Shown here: one piece after another, positions 38,859 through 49,506 of the stretch
How the letters are laid out: every line of letters starts with the position of its first letter
How positions within the stretch are numbered: the first letter of the stretch is position 1
Assembly (NCBI GenBank): GCA_902826215.1
Contig: CADEDY010000017.1
Coordinates: 1-64,000 of the forward strand
Reading direction: 5' to 3'
DNA: 64,000 bases
From: an uncultured Bacteroidota bacterium
GTDB taxonomy: Bacteria; Bacteroidota; Bacteroidia; Flavobacteriales_F; PHOS-HE28
The notes under the pieces: model-generated
Seen by the model: only the letters and a program-made list of their open reading frames with translations
What the model was told of the DNA's origin: nothing
Database searches by the model: none
Position numbers and translations under genes: made by a program

Positions 38859-38884
38859 AAAAAAAGCGGTCCTGCTCAGACCGC
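38859..38884 (-). terminator. Minus-oriented terminator-like hairpin just upstream of recQ
   Basis: Stem GCGGTC (38866-38871) and GACCGC (38879-38884), 7-base loop, with seven A residues to its left, so on the minus strand a hairpin followed by seven T. No minus-strand gene ends here, as recQ (+) starts nine bases later. It would stop antisense transcripts coming out of recQ before they reach tatC. In the plus direction it sits in the recQ leader. Confidence 0.55.
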
Positions 38885-38892
38885 GACCCGTT

Positions 38893-41076
<2,184 letters not shown>

Positions 41077-41157
41077 GTGTTCGTTCCTGGTCGATGATCC
41101 GCGATGGTAGAAGAGTTGCCATTTCAGGTTTCTTGAACCGAAGACTTTGCTGAACGA

Positions 41158-41493
41158 ATGGGTCCGAACGAACTTGGTCTGGTAGCGAAGCATGTGATGA
41201 AACTGCTCGTGGAGCGGCGCTTCGAGGAATTGGAGGCTGCCACGAATGCGACGCGCTTGAGCGCTGACGAGATCGAGGAATCCGTGGACGACATCGGCGC
41301 CGCTTTGGTGATGCCACCTGAACCAAGTTGGAAGGACCTTCGGGTTTCCGCGGTCCGGAACTGGCCTGGTGCATTCGCTGTTCAGCTTTCGCTATGGACC
41401 AAGAACGGGCGCACGCCACACACCGTGGAATTGACCGTTCACACCAAGAACGGAACCCCGGTGATCGAGTTGGACGATATCATCGTCTCCTGA
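41158..41493 (+). CDS. Small conserved-looking protein of unknown function
   Basis: 111 residues, no signal peptide or TM helix. Helical N-terminal half (LGLVAKHVMKLLVERRFEELEAAT) and a beta-rich second half (VSAVRNWPGAFAVQLSLWTKNG, then TVELTVHTKNGTPVIELDDI). It resembles small soluble proteins that pair a helix bundle with a sheet, as in some immunity or regulator families, but I do not assign a family. It lies 81 bases after recQ; the 16-base gap to the convergent M20 gene holds no terminator I can see. Confidence 0.55.
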   Translation: MGPNELGLVAKHVMKLLVERRFEELEAATNATRLSADEIEESVDDIGAALVMPPEPSWKDLRVSAVRNWPGAFAVQLSLWTKNGRTPHTVELTVHTKNGTPVIELDDIIVS

Positions 41494-41509
41494 AAGGATA
41501 GCTGATCGC

Positions 41510-42721
41510 TCAGTCGTGTAATTCAGCCAGCGCTCCGCACGCCATCATCGTAGCCCCGATCGCCAGCGCATCCTCGTCGATGTCGAACTCGGCGCGATGA
41601 AGGCCGCTCGTCGTTCCGGGTTTCGCAGGATTCCCTGTTCCCAAGCGTACGAAGGCGCCGGGCATCACGAGGGTGTAGTAAGCGAAGTCCTCGGCACCCA
41701 TGCGCAGGTCCATGTCGACGACGTTCGCGGCACCAACAAGATCAACGGCTACCGCCCGCATCCGTGCCGTCAACTCCAGGTCGCATACCACAGCAGGCGA
41801 TCCCTTTACGAGGTTGAATTCCACATCACCGCCCATGCTCCGGCACAGGCCTTCGGTCATCTCCTTCAAGAGGTCATGCAACTTTGCACGCCAGACTTCA
41901 TCGAAGGAGCGCAGGGTTCCTTCGATCCGCACTTCGTCGGGAACGATGTTCGTTGCACCGTTCGCGATCACCTTGCCGAAGGACAACACCATGGGCTGCC
42001 CCGGCTTGTTCCGTCTGCTGACCACTTGTTGAAGCGAAGTGAGCAAGTGCGCTGCGATGATGACCGGGTCGATCAAGAGGTGCGGAGAACCCGCGTGACC
42101 ACCACGTCCTTTCACCGTGATGTACAGCTCATCCGCAGCGGCCATGAATGGTCCAGCACGGAACCCGAGCTTACCGATCGGCAGTTCGGGTGTAACGTGT
42201 TGCCCCATGATGCCCGAAGGCTTGGGGTTGTCGAGAACGCCTTCTTTCACGAACAACGAAGCTCCACCAGGTTCCTTCTCTTCACCGGGTTGGAACACCA
42301 ACATCACCGTACCGGACCATTCCGATCGCAAGCGATGGAGCGCGATACCTGCACCAAGGACCATGGTGGTGTGCGCATCGTGTCCACAGGCATGCATCAC
42401 ACCCGGGTTCTGCGAACAGTAGTTCTCCTTTCCAACTTCCGTGATCGGCAACGCATCGAGATCGCCACGGATCGCGAAGCACTTGTCAGACGGTGAGCGT
42501 GTGCCTCGCACAAGGGCTATGGCACCTGTCCCCGGCGATCCAGGTGTGAGCTTCCCAACTCCTTCCCTTACCTCGATGCCTTCAGCCTTCAACCGATCGA
42601 TCACATAGCGGACCGTATTCGATTCCTGGAAGGAAAGTTCCGGATGACGGTGGAGATGACGACGCCATTCCACCATGTCAGCGTTCAGGGCCGCAATGGC
42701 CGCTTTTACTAGATCGATCAC
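41510..42721 (-). CDS. M20 family amidohydrolase (N-acyl-amino-acid / hippurate hydrolase type)
   Basis: 403-residue zinc peptidase-family hydrolase of the M20D group, cleaving N-acyl or aromatic amides from amino acids. Metal ligands are seen in HACGHDAHTTMVLGAG and FQPGEEKEPGGA; LHRHPELSFQE and KGRGGHAGSPHLLIDPV are further signatures, and GAEDFAYYTLVMPGAFVRLG is near the end. Start GTG 42721 overlaps the TauE/SafE stop (GTGA), giving VIDLVKAAIAALNADMVEWRR; the frame upstream to 42808 lies inside TauE/SafE. The true substrate is not readable from sequence. Confidence 0.9.
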   Translation of the reverse strand: MIDLVKAAIAALNADMVEWRRHLHRHPELSFQESNTVRYVIDRLKAEGIEVREGVGKLTPGSPGTGAIALVRGTRSPSDKCFAIRGDLDALPITEVGKENYCSQNPGVMHACGHDAHTTMVLGAGIALHRLRSEWSGTVMLVFQPGEEKEPGGASLFVKEGVLDNPKPSGIMGQHVTPELPIGKLGFRAGPFMAAADELYITVKGRGGHAGSPHLLIDPVIIAAHLLTSLQQVVSRRNKPGQPMVLSFGKVIANGATNIVPDEVRIEGTLRSFDEVWRAKLHDLLKEMTEGLCRSMGGDVEFNLVKGSPAVVCDLELTARMRAVAVDLVGAANVVDMDLRMGAEDFAYYTLVMPGAFVRLGTGNPAKPGTTSGLHRAEFDIDEDALAIGATMMACGALAELHD

Positions 42722-43086
42722 TTGGCAAAGATGAGTTTCACCGAGACCACGAGCATGAGAACACCGAAGGCGCGCTTCACCACATCCTGTGGCAGGGCCA
42801 AGGACCACTTGCTACCGAGGTAACCACCGACCACGAAGGCAACGGCGATCACGGCGACGACCTTGGGATCGATGACTCCGGCCTTGTAATAGTTGCGAAC
42901 CGCGAGTGCCACGACGGGAAGCATCAGCACGGCCAAGCTCGTGCCCTGCGCTTGTTGCTGTCCATACCCGAGCAGCAGCACGAGCGCAGGCACCATGACA
43001 ATGCCGCCACCGATGCCAACGAATCCACTAAGAATGCCAGCAGCAAGGCCAACGCCTACCAGGATGCCTACGGTCTGTGTATCCAT
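42718..43086 (-). CDS. Half-size TauE/SafE sulfite-exporter family membrane protein
   Basis: 122 residues with about four TM helices and the TauE/SafE (TSUP) half-motif GFVGIGGGIVMVPALVLLLGY at residues 20-40. Standard TSUP proteins are ~250 residues and contain two such halves. Here only one repeat is present, without frameshift signs, so it would work as a homodimer if functional. Substrates of the family are sulfite, sulfoacetate and other organosulfonates. Starts seven bases after the end of the large propeller-barrel protein gene and is coupled to the M20 hydrolase. Confidence 0.85.
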   Translation of the reverse strand: MDTQTVGILVGVGLAAGILSGFVGIGGGIVMVPALVLLLGYGQQQAQGTSLAVLMLPVVALAVRNYYKAGVIDPKVVAVIAVAFVVGGYLGSKWSLALPQDVVKRAFGVLMLVVSVKLIFAK

Positions 43087-43092
43087 CGTTCG

Positions 43093-46000
43093 TCAAATAT
43101 CGAGAGCCAAGGAGAAATGGAAGACCCTTGGTTGGATCACGCCATCGTCAACGCCCCACGCCCAATCAGCGCGCACGAAATAACCCAGCAATCGGGTACG
43201 CAGACCGAAGCCGTATGCCGCCACGATGGGTTCGCGCTTGTTCACCAAGGTGATGGTGAGCGGGTTCCGCTGGATCACTACGCGGTTGAAGGTATTGTCC
43301 TCGGAGTAGGGGTCGCTGCCCGTCCAAGCTGCACCGGCATCCGCAAAGCCCACCACTTGGAAGTTGTGAAGGAAGTCGGATCGGATGGGACGATTCACGA
43401 GGTAGCGGAAGATCGGCAAACGCACTTCGGTGTTGAACACACCGAAACTGCTGCCGTTGCGAGCGTTGTAGAAGAAACCGCGCATCGGCACGGAGAGCGA
43501 TTGGTAGAAGTAGTTCTGACTGTAGTCGATGGGGATCGAATTGTCCACTTTCGCGAAGAGCCAGTTATCGACGCCGCCAAGGAAGTAGGCCACTTTACGG
43601 CTACCCAACGACGTGCTTCCGGCCAACCGTGTCACCCAGATCATCTCCCGGTGGATCTTGAGCGAGTGCCGGAGGTCTAGGCCGATCACTTCCATGTCCG
43701 ACTTGTCCTTCGGTTGCTGGTAGTATTCAGCGAACAGCTTCAACTTCCAACCGGTCCAAAGGTTGAGACCCATCGGCTTGGAGCTATCGTAGATGTATTC
43801 CAGCTTGCCACCAGCCATGTGGTCGAACTGGTTCGGCGTGCGCAGGCTGAGCGGGTCGATGCTCTGCAACACGTAGCGATCATTCCGGTACATCACCGAG
43901 GCTCGGATGCTCGCTAGTTCGCTGAACGGCCAACTGATCTGATAACGCACGTTGTGCGTGTGCACCTTCACCACACCGAAGTCGCTGAGGCCTTGGTACG
44001 CTTGCCGTTGGAAGGAGATTCGCTTGTCCAATCGCCGCTTCAGGTTCTCGTAGGCGAGCAGGTAGTCGTTGTTGTTCAGGTCTAGTGCCAAGCGGAAACC
44101 ACCCACGATCTTGTGATCCTCGAACAGGTCGCTCACGCCCATACGTGTGAGTGCACTGATACCGGGATTCAATGAGTTGGGGCCTGTGAAGGGTTGATAG
44201 AACTGGTTGGAGAAACTGTTGTCCACCTGGGTCACCACACCATCGATCGCGAAGTTGAGGTTGTAGTTACGCTGATCGGGGTACGAGAACGGCTTGGTAG
44301 CAGCGGTATCCGCCGGCGTCGACGTGGTTCGCGTGGTCGCTCCATCTGTTCCGTCAGTCGGCTTCTTCGAAGGTGTCGCACCGGCCACCTCATCCAAGAA
44401 CACGTAGTTGCGCACATCGATCGCATCGGCACCTGTGGGTCTCGGGTTCTGTGGATCGACTTTCACGACCGGGCTCATGTCGTTGGATAGCGAGGTGGAA
44501 TTCGCCGCATCCTGTGGCTGCGGGTCACTGCCATTGCCCCCGGCACCTTTGGCCGTTCGATCCTCGATCGTGCGACCGGTGTAGAAATGGTACCGGCCAT
44601 CCCGGAACTGCAATTGCGAGTATCGACCAAAACGCGCGTTCACGTCCTGTTCAAGGATGGATCGGCGCAGATCGGTCTTACGTTCCTCCACAGTGAAATA
44701 CCGGTAGTGGATCGTGGTGTCGATATGACTGATGGCACTGTCGTACCGCACCAGGAATCGATTGCGGATCCCATCCGCTTCGCTGAGGAAGGTGTAGTTG
44801 CTACTGTCGTATTGCGCAGGTTGGATCTCGTTCACACCTGGGGTATTCGTCAATCGCGTCAATATTGGAGATCGGTTCTCCAGATCGAAGAGGAAGACGT
44901 CCTTGTGGCCGTTCACGAGCGCCACATCGGCATTGGGCCGAAGGGTATCATTCTGCCGGTCGCTGCTGAAGATGATCCGTTTCCCACCATCCACGAAGCG
45001 GGGGTCGAGGTCGTCGAACTGGTCGTCGGTGAGCTGCTCCGAACGGTTGCCGATCACATGGTAGTAGTACAGATCGGTGCGACCATCACGCACACCGCTG
45101 AAGACCATGTTGCGGCCATCGTCGCTGAACGCCATGCTGAGTATCTTCTTCAGCATGAGCACCGGCTTTTCGCTGGTCTTGCGATCATCCAGCGTATAGG
45201 TGCGCATGTACAGTTCGCCGCGACGTTCGATGGAATAGCTCAGGGCTTGACTGGTCGGGTGCCAAGCGAGGATCGGGAAACTGCGATCAACGATACGGTC
45301 CAGCTTCTTCTCTCCTTTCACGATGCAACGCAGCTTCTTGGTGGAGATCTCGTACACCCACACCTTGTACTGCCCCATTTCATTGCTCACCCAGGCCAAG
45401 TAGCGGCCGTTCGGGCTCTGCTTGAATTCACTGTATGTTCGGGTCTTCCTTGTTCTGATCGGGATCTCATCCAAGGCGACATCCTTGCGGAAGCGATCCT
45501 CTTCCGCGAAGCGGCCCTTGTAGTACGCCAGGCATTCCTGGGTCAAGGTCTTCAGCGAAACACCGAGCACGAAGAGGAAACCGCTTTCAGGATTGCGGCT
45601 GACCCGCGTCATGTACAGGATGTTCGGGATCACACCGGGGCCGTATACATCGGCCACGTACTTCCAGATCATGTGCCCGGCGTACTTCGAATCCTCAGTC
45701 CCGAGCCGATTGAATTTGTCGTACCGGCCGCTCATCACCCCATCGCGAATGCGGTTGTTCAGGGTCGCATCCCACGGCTGACTGTGGTAGGACATGATAC
45801 CATCCGTATACCACGGTGGAAGGCTCATGAAGGTGGAGCTCTTGATCATGTCGCGCCAATTGCCGCCGAACATCATCTGATCGATGATCACGTGTGCAAT
45901 GCCCGAACGGATCTGCCGATCGAGCAATTCATGGTCGCCTTCGTAGTACACGAAGATCTTGGTGCCGACGATGCGCGTGAGTCCACCGATGTTCTGCTGG

Positions 46001-46353
46001 CCATCCACGCCACCGATGCCGATGTTGCTTTGGCGGAAGTCGGTCAAGGAATTGTAGACGATGAACTGCAAGCGCTCATCCAAGGCGAAGTCGAACTGTT
46101 TCTCCAGATCCTTCAGGTGAACCGTGGCGGCCTGAGCCGTGTACCGCGCGAGGTCGCGTCCTTCCTTGTAGAAGAACACTTCCATGTCCTTGAAGCGGTA
46201 CTGCTGCCACAGGAACTCTTGGTACTGAACCCGATTCTTGCCGTATTCCTGCTGCGAGCCAGAGTAGAACTGACCGAACGATAGTACCGCGCTCAATAGC
46301 GCAGCGGCAACGCCAAGGGTGCGAGGTAGGGAGAAGCGTGGATGCGCAGACAC
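43093..46353 (-). CDS. Large outer-membrane protein: peptidase-like N-terminus, beta-propeller and C-terminal barrel
   Basis: 1086 residues from GTG 46353, preferred because it gives a signal peptide (LGVAAALLSAVLSFGQ); an ATG at 46425 is in frame but overlaps the divergent MBL gene. Residues ~60-310 resemble an inactive zinc-peptidase-like fold (SSTFMSLPPWYTDGIMSYHSQPW, EECLAYYKGRF-type helices). Next, a TolB-like WD/PD40 propeller (TYSEFKQSPNGRYLAWVSNEMG, SQALSYSIERRGELY, FVDGGKRIIFSSDRQND). The last ~350 residues show barrel strands ending HFSLALDI. It is a recurrent Bacteroidota architecture of unknown function, perhaps a surface-exposed assembly or lipoprotein-handling factor. Confidence 0.8.
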   Translation of the reverse strand: MSAHPRFSLPRTLGVAAALLSAVLSFGQFYSGSQQEYGKNRVQYQEFLWQQYRFKDMEVFFYKEGRDLARYTAQAATVHLKDLEKQFDFALDERLQFIVYNSLTDFRQSNIGIGGVDGQQNIGGLTRIVGTKIFVYYEGDHELLDRQIRSGIAHVIIDQMMFGGNWRDMIKSSTFMSLPPWYTDGIMSYHSQPWDATLNNRIRDGVMSGRYDKFNRLGTEDSKYAGHMIWKYVADVYGPGVIPNILYMTRVSRNPESGFLFVLGVSLKTLTQECLAYYKGRFAEEDRFRKDVALDEIPIRTRKTRTYSEFKQSPNGRYLAWVSNEMGQYKVWVYEISTKKLRCIVKGEKKLDRIVDRSFPILAWHPTSQALSYSIERRGELYMRTYTLDDRKTSEKPVLMLKKILSMAFSDDGRNMVFSGVRDGRTDLYYYHVIGNRSEQLTDDQFDDLDPRFVDGGKRIIFSSDRQNDTLRPNADVALVNGHKDVFLFDLENRSPILTRLTNTPGVNEIQPAQYDSSNYTFLSEADGIRNRFLVRYDSAISHIDTTIHYRYFTVEERKTDLRRSILEQDVNARFGRYSQLQFRDGRYHFYTGRTIEDRTAKGAGGNGSDPQPQDAANSTSLSNDMSPVVKVDPQNPRPTGADAIDVRNYVFLDEVAGATPSKKPTDGTDGATTRTTSTPADTAATKPFSYPDQRNYNLNFAIDGVVTQVDNSFSNQFYQPFTGPNSLNPGISALTRMGVSDLFEDHKIVGGFRLALDLNNNDYLLAYENLKRRLDKRISFQRQAYQGLSDFGVVKVHTHNVRYQISWPFSELASIRASVMYRNDRYVLQSIDPLSLRTPNQFDHMAGGKLEYIYDSSKPMGLNLWTGWKLKLFAEYYQQPKDKSDMEVIGLDLRHSLKIHREMIWVTRLAGSTSLGSRKVAYFLGGVDNWLFAKVDNSIPIDYSQNYFYQSLSVPMRGFFYNARNGSSFGVFNTEVRLPIFRYLVNRPIRSDFLHNFQVVGFADAGAAWTGSDPYSEDNTFNRVVIQRNPLTITLVNKREPIVAAYGFGLRTRLLGYFVRADWAWGVDDGVIQPRVFHFSLALDI

Positions 46354-46423
46354 TGGTTGAAGATAGCTACTTTGGACCGCCGGGCCCGCAGCGCGATGGT
46401 GCAAATTTCGGGCTTTTCCAGCC

Positions 46424-47059
46424 ATGCTTCACGTTGCCAAGTTCACCTTCAATCCGTTCCAAGAGAATACCTACGTGGTACACGACGGTAGCGATGCTCT
46501 CGTGATCGACCCCGGATGCTGGAATTCTACGGAGCAACAGGAGTTGGAGGACTACCTGAAGGACAACGGCCTGAACCTCCGCCGTCTTGTGCTCACCCAT
46601 GCACACATCGACCATATCCTCGGCTGTGCTTGGATTCACGATCGCTTCGGACTCTTGCCGGAATTGCACGAAGCCGACCTCCCGATCTTGAAAGGTGGGG
46701 AGCGCACGGCCAACATGTACGGCATCCCGTATGACCCGTCGCCCACTCCGACCACCTTCATCGCTGCCGGTGACAAGATCCAAGTGGGGGCGAGCGAATT
46801 GAACGTCCTGTTCGTCCCGGGTCACGCGCCGGGGCATATCGCTTTCCACAGTCCTGCCGATGGCTTTGTGATCTCGGGGGATGTTCTCTTCAAGAACAGT
46901 GTGGGCCGTGTGGATCTGCCTGGCGGCGACATGGATACCCTACTGCGCAGCATTCGCGAAGAACTCTTCCCCCTAGGCGATGCCGTGAAGGTGTACAGCG
47001 GTCATGGACCGGAGACCACCATCGGCGCGGAGAAGAAGAGCAATCCGTTCCTGCGTTGA
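46424..47059 (+). CDS. MBL fold metallo-hydrolase (glyoxalase II-like)
   Basis: 211-residue metallo-beta-lactamase-fold enzyme. Zinc motif THAHIDHILGCAW (HxHxDH), then VPGHAPGHIAFH and SGDVLFKNSVGRVDLPGGD, ending VYSGHGPETTIGAEKKSNPFLR. This is the glyoxalase II-like/YcbL group that hydrolyses thioesters; the exact substrate is unknown. It starts divergently from the large propeller-barrel gene. Expected length for the group is about 210 residues, so it is complete. Confidence 0.92.
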   Translation: MLHVAKFTFNPFQENTYVVHDGSDALVIDPGCWNSTEQQELEDYLKDNGLNLRRLVLTHAHIDHILGCAWIHDRFGLLPELHEADLPILKGGERTANMYGIPYDPSPTPTTFIAAGDKIQVGASELNVLFVPGHAPGHIAFHSPADGFVISGDVLFKNSVGRVDLPGGDMDTLLRSIREELFPLGDAVKVYSGHGPETTIGAEKKSNPFLR

Positions 47060-47093
47060 TCAAGAATACGGTCCTTGGTTCCCCGATCCGCAC

Positions 47094-47933
47094 TCACGGG
47101 TGATAGCCGTCCTGCTTGTAGGTCTTCATCTGTCCCTTGTGCTTGATGGGCGGCGGACAGTCGAAGCCTTTCCGCGGGCGGAGGAAGAGGAAGCGCACAC
47201 TGAGGATCAGCGGTCGGTAGTGGCTGTTGAACCATTGAAGTCGCCCGAAGCCCTCGTCCTGTGGAACGAACGAGAACACCGGGGTCTCCACTGCGGGGAT
47301 CACGAGCAACTTTCCGGTGACCTTGAATCCATAGCCGAGCTTGACGTGGGCTTGGGCGATCAGATCCGGTGGGTAGGCATGCTGCGCCGTGAACGGTTCC
47401 AAAGGCACGGTGTAACTGCTACCGATCCGATAGTCGGCATTGGCACCCAAACTGAGCTGGATGAACTGGTAGTCGCGCACTTGGAAGAACTTGTTGGCAT
47501 TGACGTGCAGGGTGACGAAGCGTTCCGCGAAATCTCCTTCACCACTGAAGGTGCCGACCGAATCGGCGCGCGCGTAATTGCTCTCGAAGGCTTCGGAACC
47601 GCGCAGGTTCTTGTAGGCCAGCCCGACATCCCAATAGTCGAGTATCACCGGATCGCGCGTGGCGTAGAACCAACCGGCCTCGAGGTACAAACCAAGCCGA
47701 CCGTTGGGATCGTACGTGGCCGTATAGGTGGTATCCGCACTGCGATAGACCTCTTCCTCGGAATTCTTGCCTCGCGGCAACGTGTAGGTCACGCCTGGAG
47801 CAAAGTAGAACCCACCGCGCCGCGCCTGCCCTTCCAGCGGAATGATGTCGGGCCGTTTGCGCTGCATCAGCCGCTGCGACCAACCCGGCAGGGTGATCAT
47901 CATAAGCAACACCAAAGAGAGGAACCGTTCCAC
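47094..47933 (-). CDS. Predicted outer-membrane protein of unknown function
   Basis: 279 residues from GTG 47933, which gives a signal peptide (VERFLSLVLLMMITLPGWSQ); the frame is open to 47993 with an ATG that would add 20 residues. The mature part shows alternating strands with many aromatic residues (GGFYFAPGVTYTLPRG, LGLYLEAGWFYATRDPVIL, GFKVTGKLLVIPAVETPVF, LILSVRFLFLRPRKGF), consistent with an outer-membrane barrel. The C-terminus has a basic Cys-containing tail (GFDCPPPIKHKGQ). I do not recognise the family. It is convergent with the MBL gene. Confidence 0.65.
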   Translation of the reverse strand: MERFLSLVLLMMITLPGWSQRLMQRKRPDIIPLEGQARRGGFYFAPGVTYTLPRGKNSEEEVYRSADTTYTATYDPNGRLGLYLEAGWFYATRDPVILDYWDVGLAYKNLRGSEAFESNYARADSVGTFSGEGDFAERFVTLHVNANKFFQVRDYQFIQLSLGANADYRIGSSYTVPLEPFTAQHAYPPDLIAQAHVKLGYGFKVTGKLLVIPAVETPVFSFVPQDEGFGRLQWFNSHYRPLILSVRFLFLRPRKGFDCPPPIKHKGQMKTYKQDGYHP

Positions 47934-48098
47934 AGCGTCGAAATTGAGGATTCGCACCTTATACGAACGCAGTGCAACCATCGAAAGTGTCAACGCTGAA
48001 GTGTGCGTTGCGGCCCTGACCCGTTACCGGACCGGAAAATTGCGGAACCACGTAGCGCCATCATTCCGAAGCGCCGTACCGTACTTTTCCGCACGGCG

Positions 48099-48665
48099 AT
48101 GGGCAACTTTCTACGCAACACATTCTTGGGCCGTGTGCTCCAAGGGGATCGCAGGCTCGGCTGGTTCTTCTGTGCGTTCGCCTTTGTTCAGGTTGTCGCG
48201 CAACTGCTCACTGCCGAGGTGACCCCGTTCTTTCTGTTCGGCATGTATTCGGATCCGATCCATCCCTCACCCACCTACGTGCGCATGCGATGCGAAGTGG
48301 ATGGCGCCACGATCACGCAAGAGCAATTGCCGCGCTATGCCGGAGAATTGTTCTTCAGCACCTTGTACCGGTTCGAACAGTTGGATGCGAATGAGAATGA
48401 GGATCTGTTCCTGCCATTCATCGAAGAGCGATTCGGATGGTTTCCAGAGGAAACCAAGAACGCACTGAACGAACGGTTGGCCTACGACCCGAAGAACGAA
48501 CATGCTTTCGGCGAATGGATGATCCGCTACCTCTCCCGATCACTGGATCGGCCGATCGGCGAGGTGATCGTGGAACGTGAGACCTATCGTTACGAGGGCC
48601 AACGACCCATACTGGTGGAAACAAAAGAATTGATCACTGCGCATGCCGCCGTCGCTCAACCGTGA
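48099..48665 (+). CDS. Predicted membrane-anchored protein upstream of the HTTM-like gene
   Basis: 188 residues from ATG 48099 (a GTG at 48003 is open in frame). One TM helix near residues 15-35 (WFFCAFAFVQVVAQLLTAEV) with the rest presumably outside the cytoplasm, including PTYVRMRCEVDGATITQEQLPRY and a C-terminal strand ERETYRYEGQRPILV. No named family. The downstream gene starts 23 bases before its end, so both are cotranslated. By analogy with other paired HTTM proteins it may be an auxiliary subunit. Function unknown. Confidence 0.6.
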   Translation: MGNFLRNTFLGRVLQGDRRLGWFFCAFAFVQVVAQLLTAEVTPFFLFGMYSDPIHPSPTYVRMRCEVDGATITQEQLPRYAGELFFSTLYRFEQLDANENEDLFLPFIEERFGWFPEETKNALNERLAYDPKNEHAFGEWMIRYLSRSLDRPIGEVIVERETYRYEGQRPILVETKELITAHAAVAQP

Positions 48666-49506
48666 CCAATTCGACGTGTTGACACGGGTCTTCTTCGGAT
48701 GGATCCTGTTGGCCTTGATCTGGCGTTGGCACGATGGCGCCATGCTGTCGCAATTGGAAGCACCCGTGCTGGGCAATGTGTACAAGGACCTCACCTTCTG
48801 GGGGGTCGAACTGCTCGGCCTACCGGCCTATCTCACGAGCCACTGCTGGGCGGGCATCCTGCTGGATAGCGCAATGACCGCAAGTGTTCTCGCCATGATC
48901 CTGCTACCACGAAGCGTCCTTCTCGCCCGCCTTTACTGCGCAACGATCCTGGTCTACTTCATTGTCCATACCACCTACGCCAATCATCATTACCGACCGA
49001 TCATCGGTTTGCTTCTGGCGGGTGTACCGTTCATCTTCCGATCGCTGGATCGCAACAACTTCACCTTTCAAGCGGTGCGCTACTACGTGTTATTCGTGTA
49101 TTCGAGTGCCGGTTTGTACAAAGTGTTCCGTGGCTCTTGGTTGAACCTGGATCAGATGACCGGCATCATCGAGAACACGCAATTGGAATTGCTGCTGGCG
49201 CATCCTGATGGTTGGCACGCGCAGTTGTTCACATGGCTTCTGCAACATGAGCCGGTCAGTTGGGCGCTCTTTCTCTTGGCCACGCTCATGGAACTCGTGT
49301 TCCTGATCGGCTACTTCACGCGCCGCTTCGACCCATGGCTCTTCGCCACGGCCATGAGCCTGCACATCGGCTTCTACTTCACCATGCGCTTCTTCGCCTT
49401 CGAGCTGATCGTATTGGACCTGACCTTGTTGCCGTGGGAGCGGATACTCCAGCGCTTCAAGACCGGTGAGCCGATCGCGACACGACCGACGCCGATCAGT
49501 GGATGA
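48643..49506 (+). CDS. HTTM-like multi-pass membrane protein
   Basis: 287-residue membrane protein with about six to eight TM helices. The pattern of helices (WILLALIWRWHDGAMLSQL, LYCATILVYFIVHTTYANHHYRP, YVLFVYSSAGLYKVFRGSWLN, GYFTRRFDPWLFATAMSLHIGFYF) resembles HTTM/VKGC-related proteins, whose best-known member is vitamin K-dependent gamma-carboxylase. Bacterial HTTM proteins are poorly understood. It overlaps the end of the preceding gene by 23 bases and its 3' end overlaps the convergent YHYH gene by 11 bases. Confidence 0.65.
   Translation: MPPSLNRDQFDVLTRVFFGWILLALIWRWHDGAMLSQLEAPVLGNVYKDLTFWGVELLGLPAYLTSHCWAGILLDSAMTASVLAMILLPRSVLLARLYCATILVYFIVHTTYANHHYRPIIGLLLAGVPFIFRSLDRNNFTFQAVRYYVLFVYSSAGLYKVFRGSWLNLDQMTGIIENTQLELLLAHPDGWHAQLFTWLLQHEPVSWALFLLATLMELVFLIGYFTRRFDPWLFATAMSLHIGFYFTMRFFAFELIVLDLTLLPWERILQRFKTGEPIATRPTPISG

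Noticed and set aside
44587-46284. 565-codon plus-strand frame opposite the propeller-barrel gene
   Set aside because: Antisense shadow of a gene with clear signal peptide and repeats; no domain seen.
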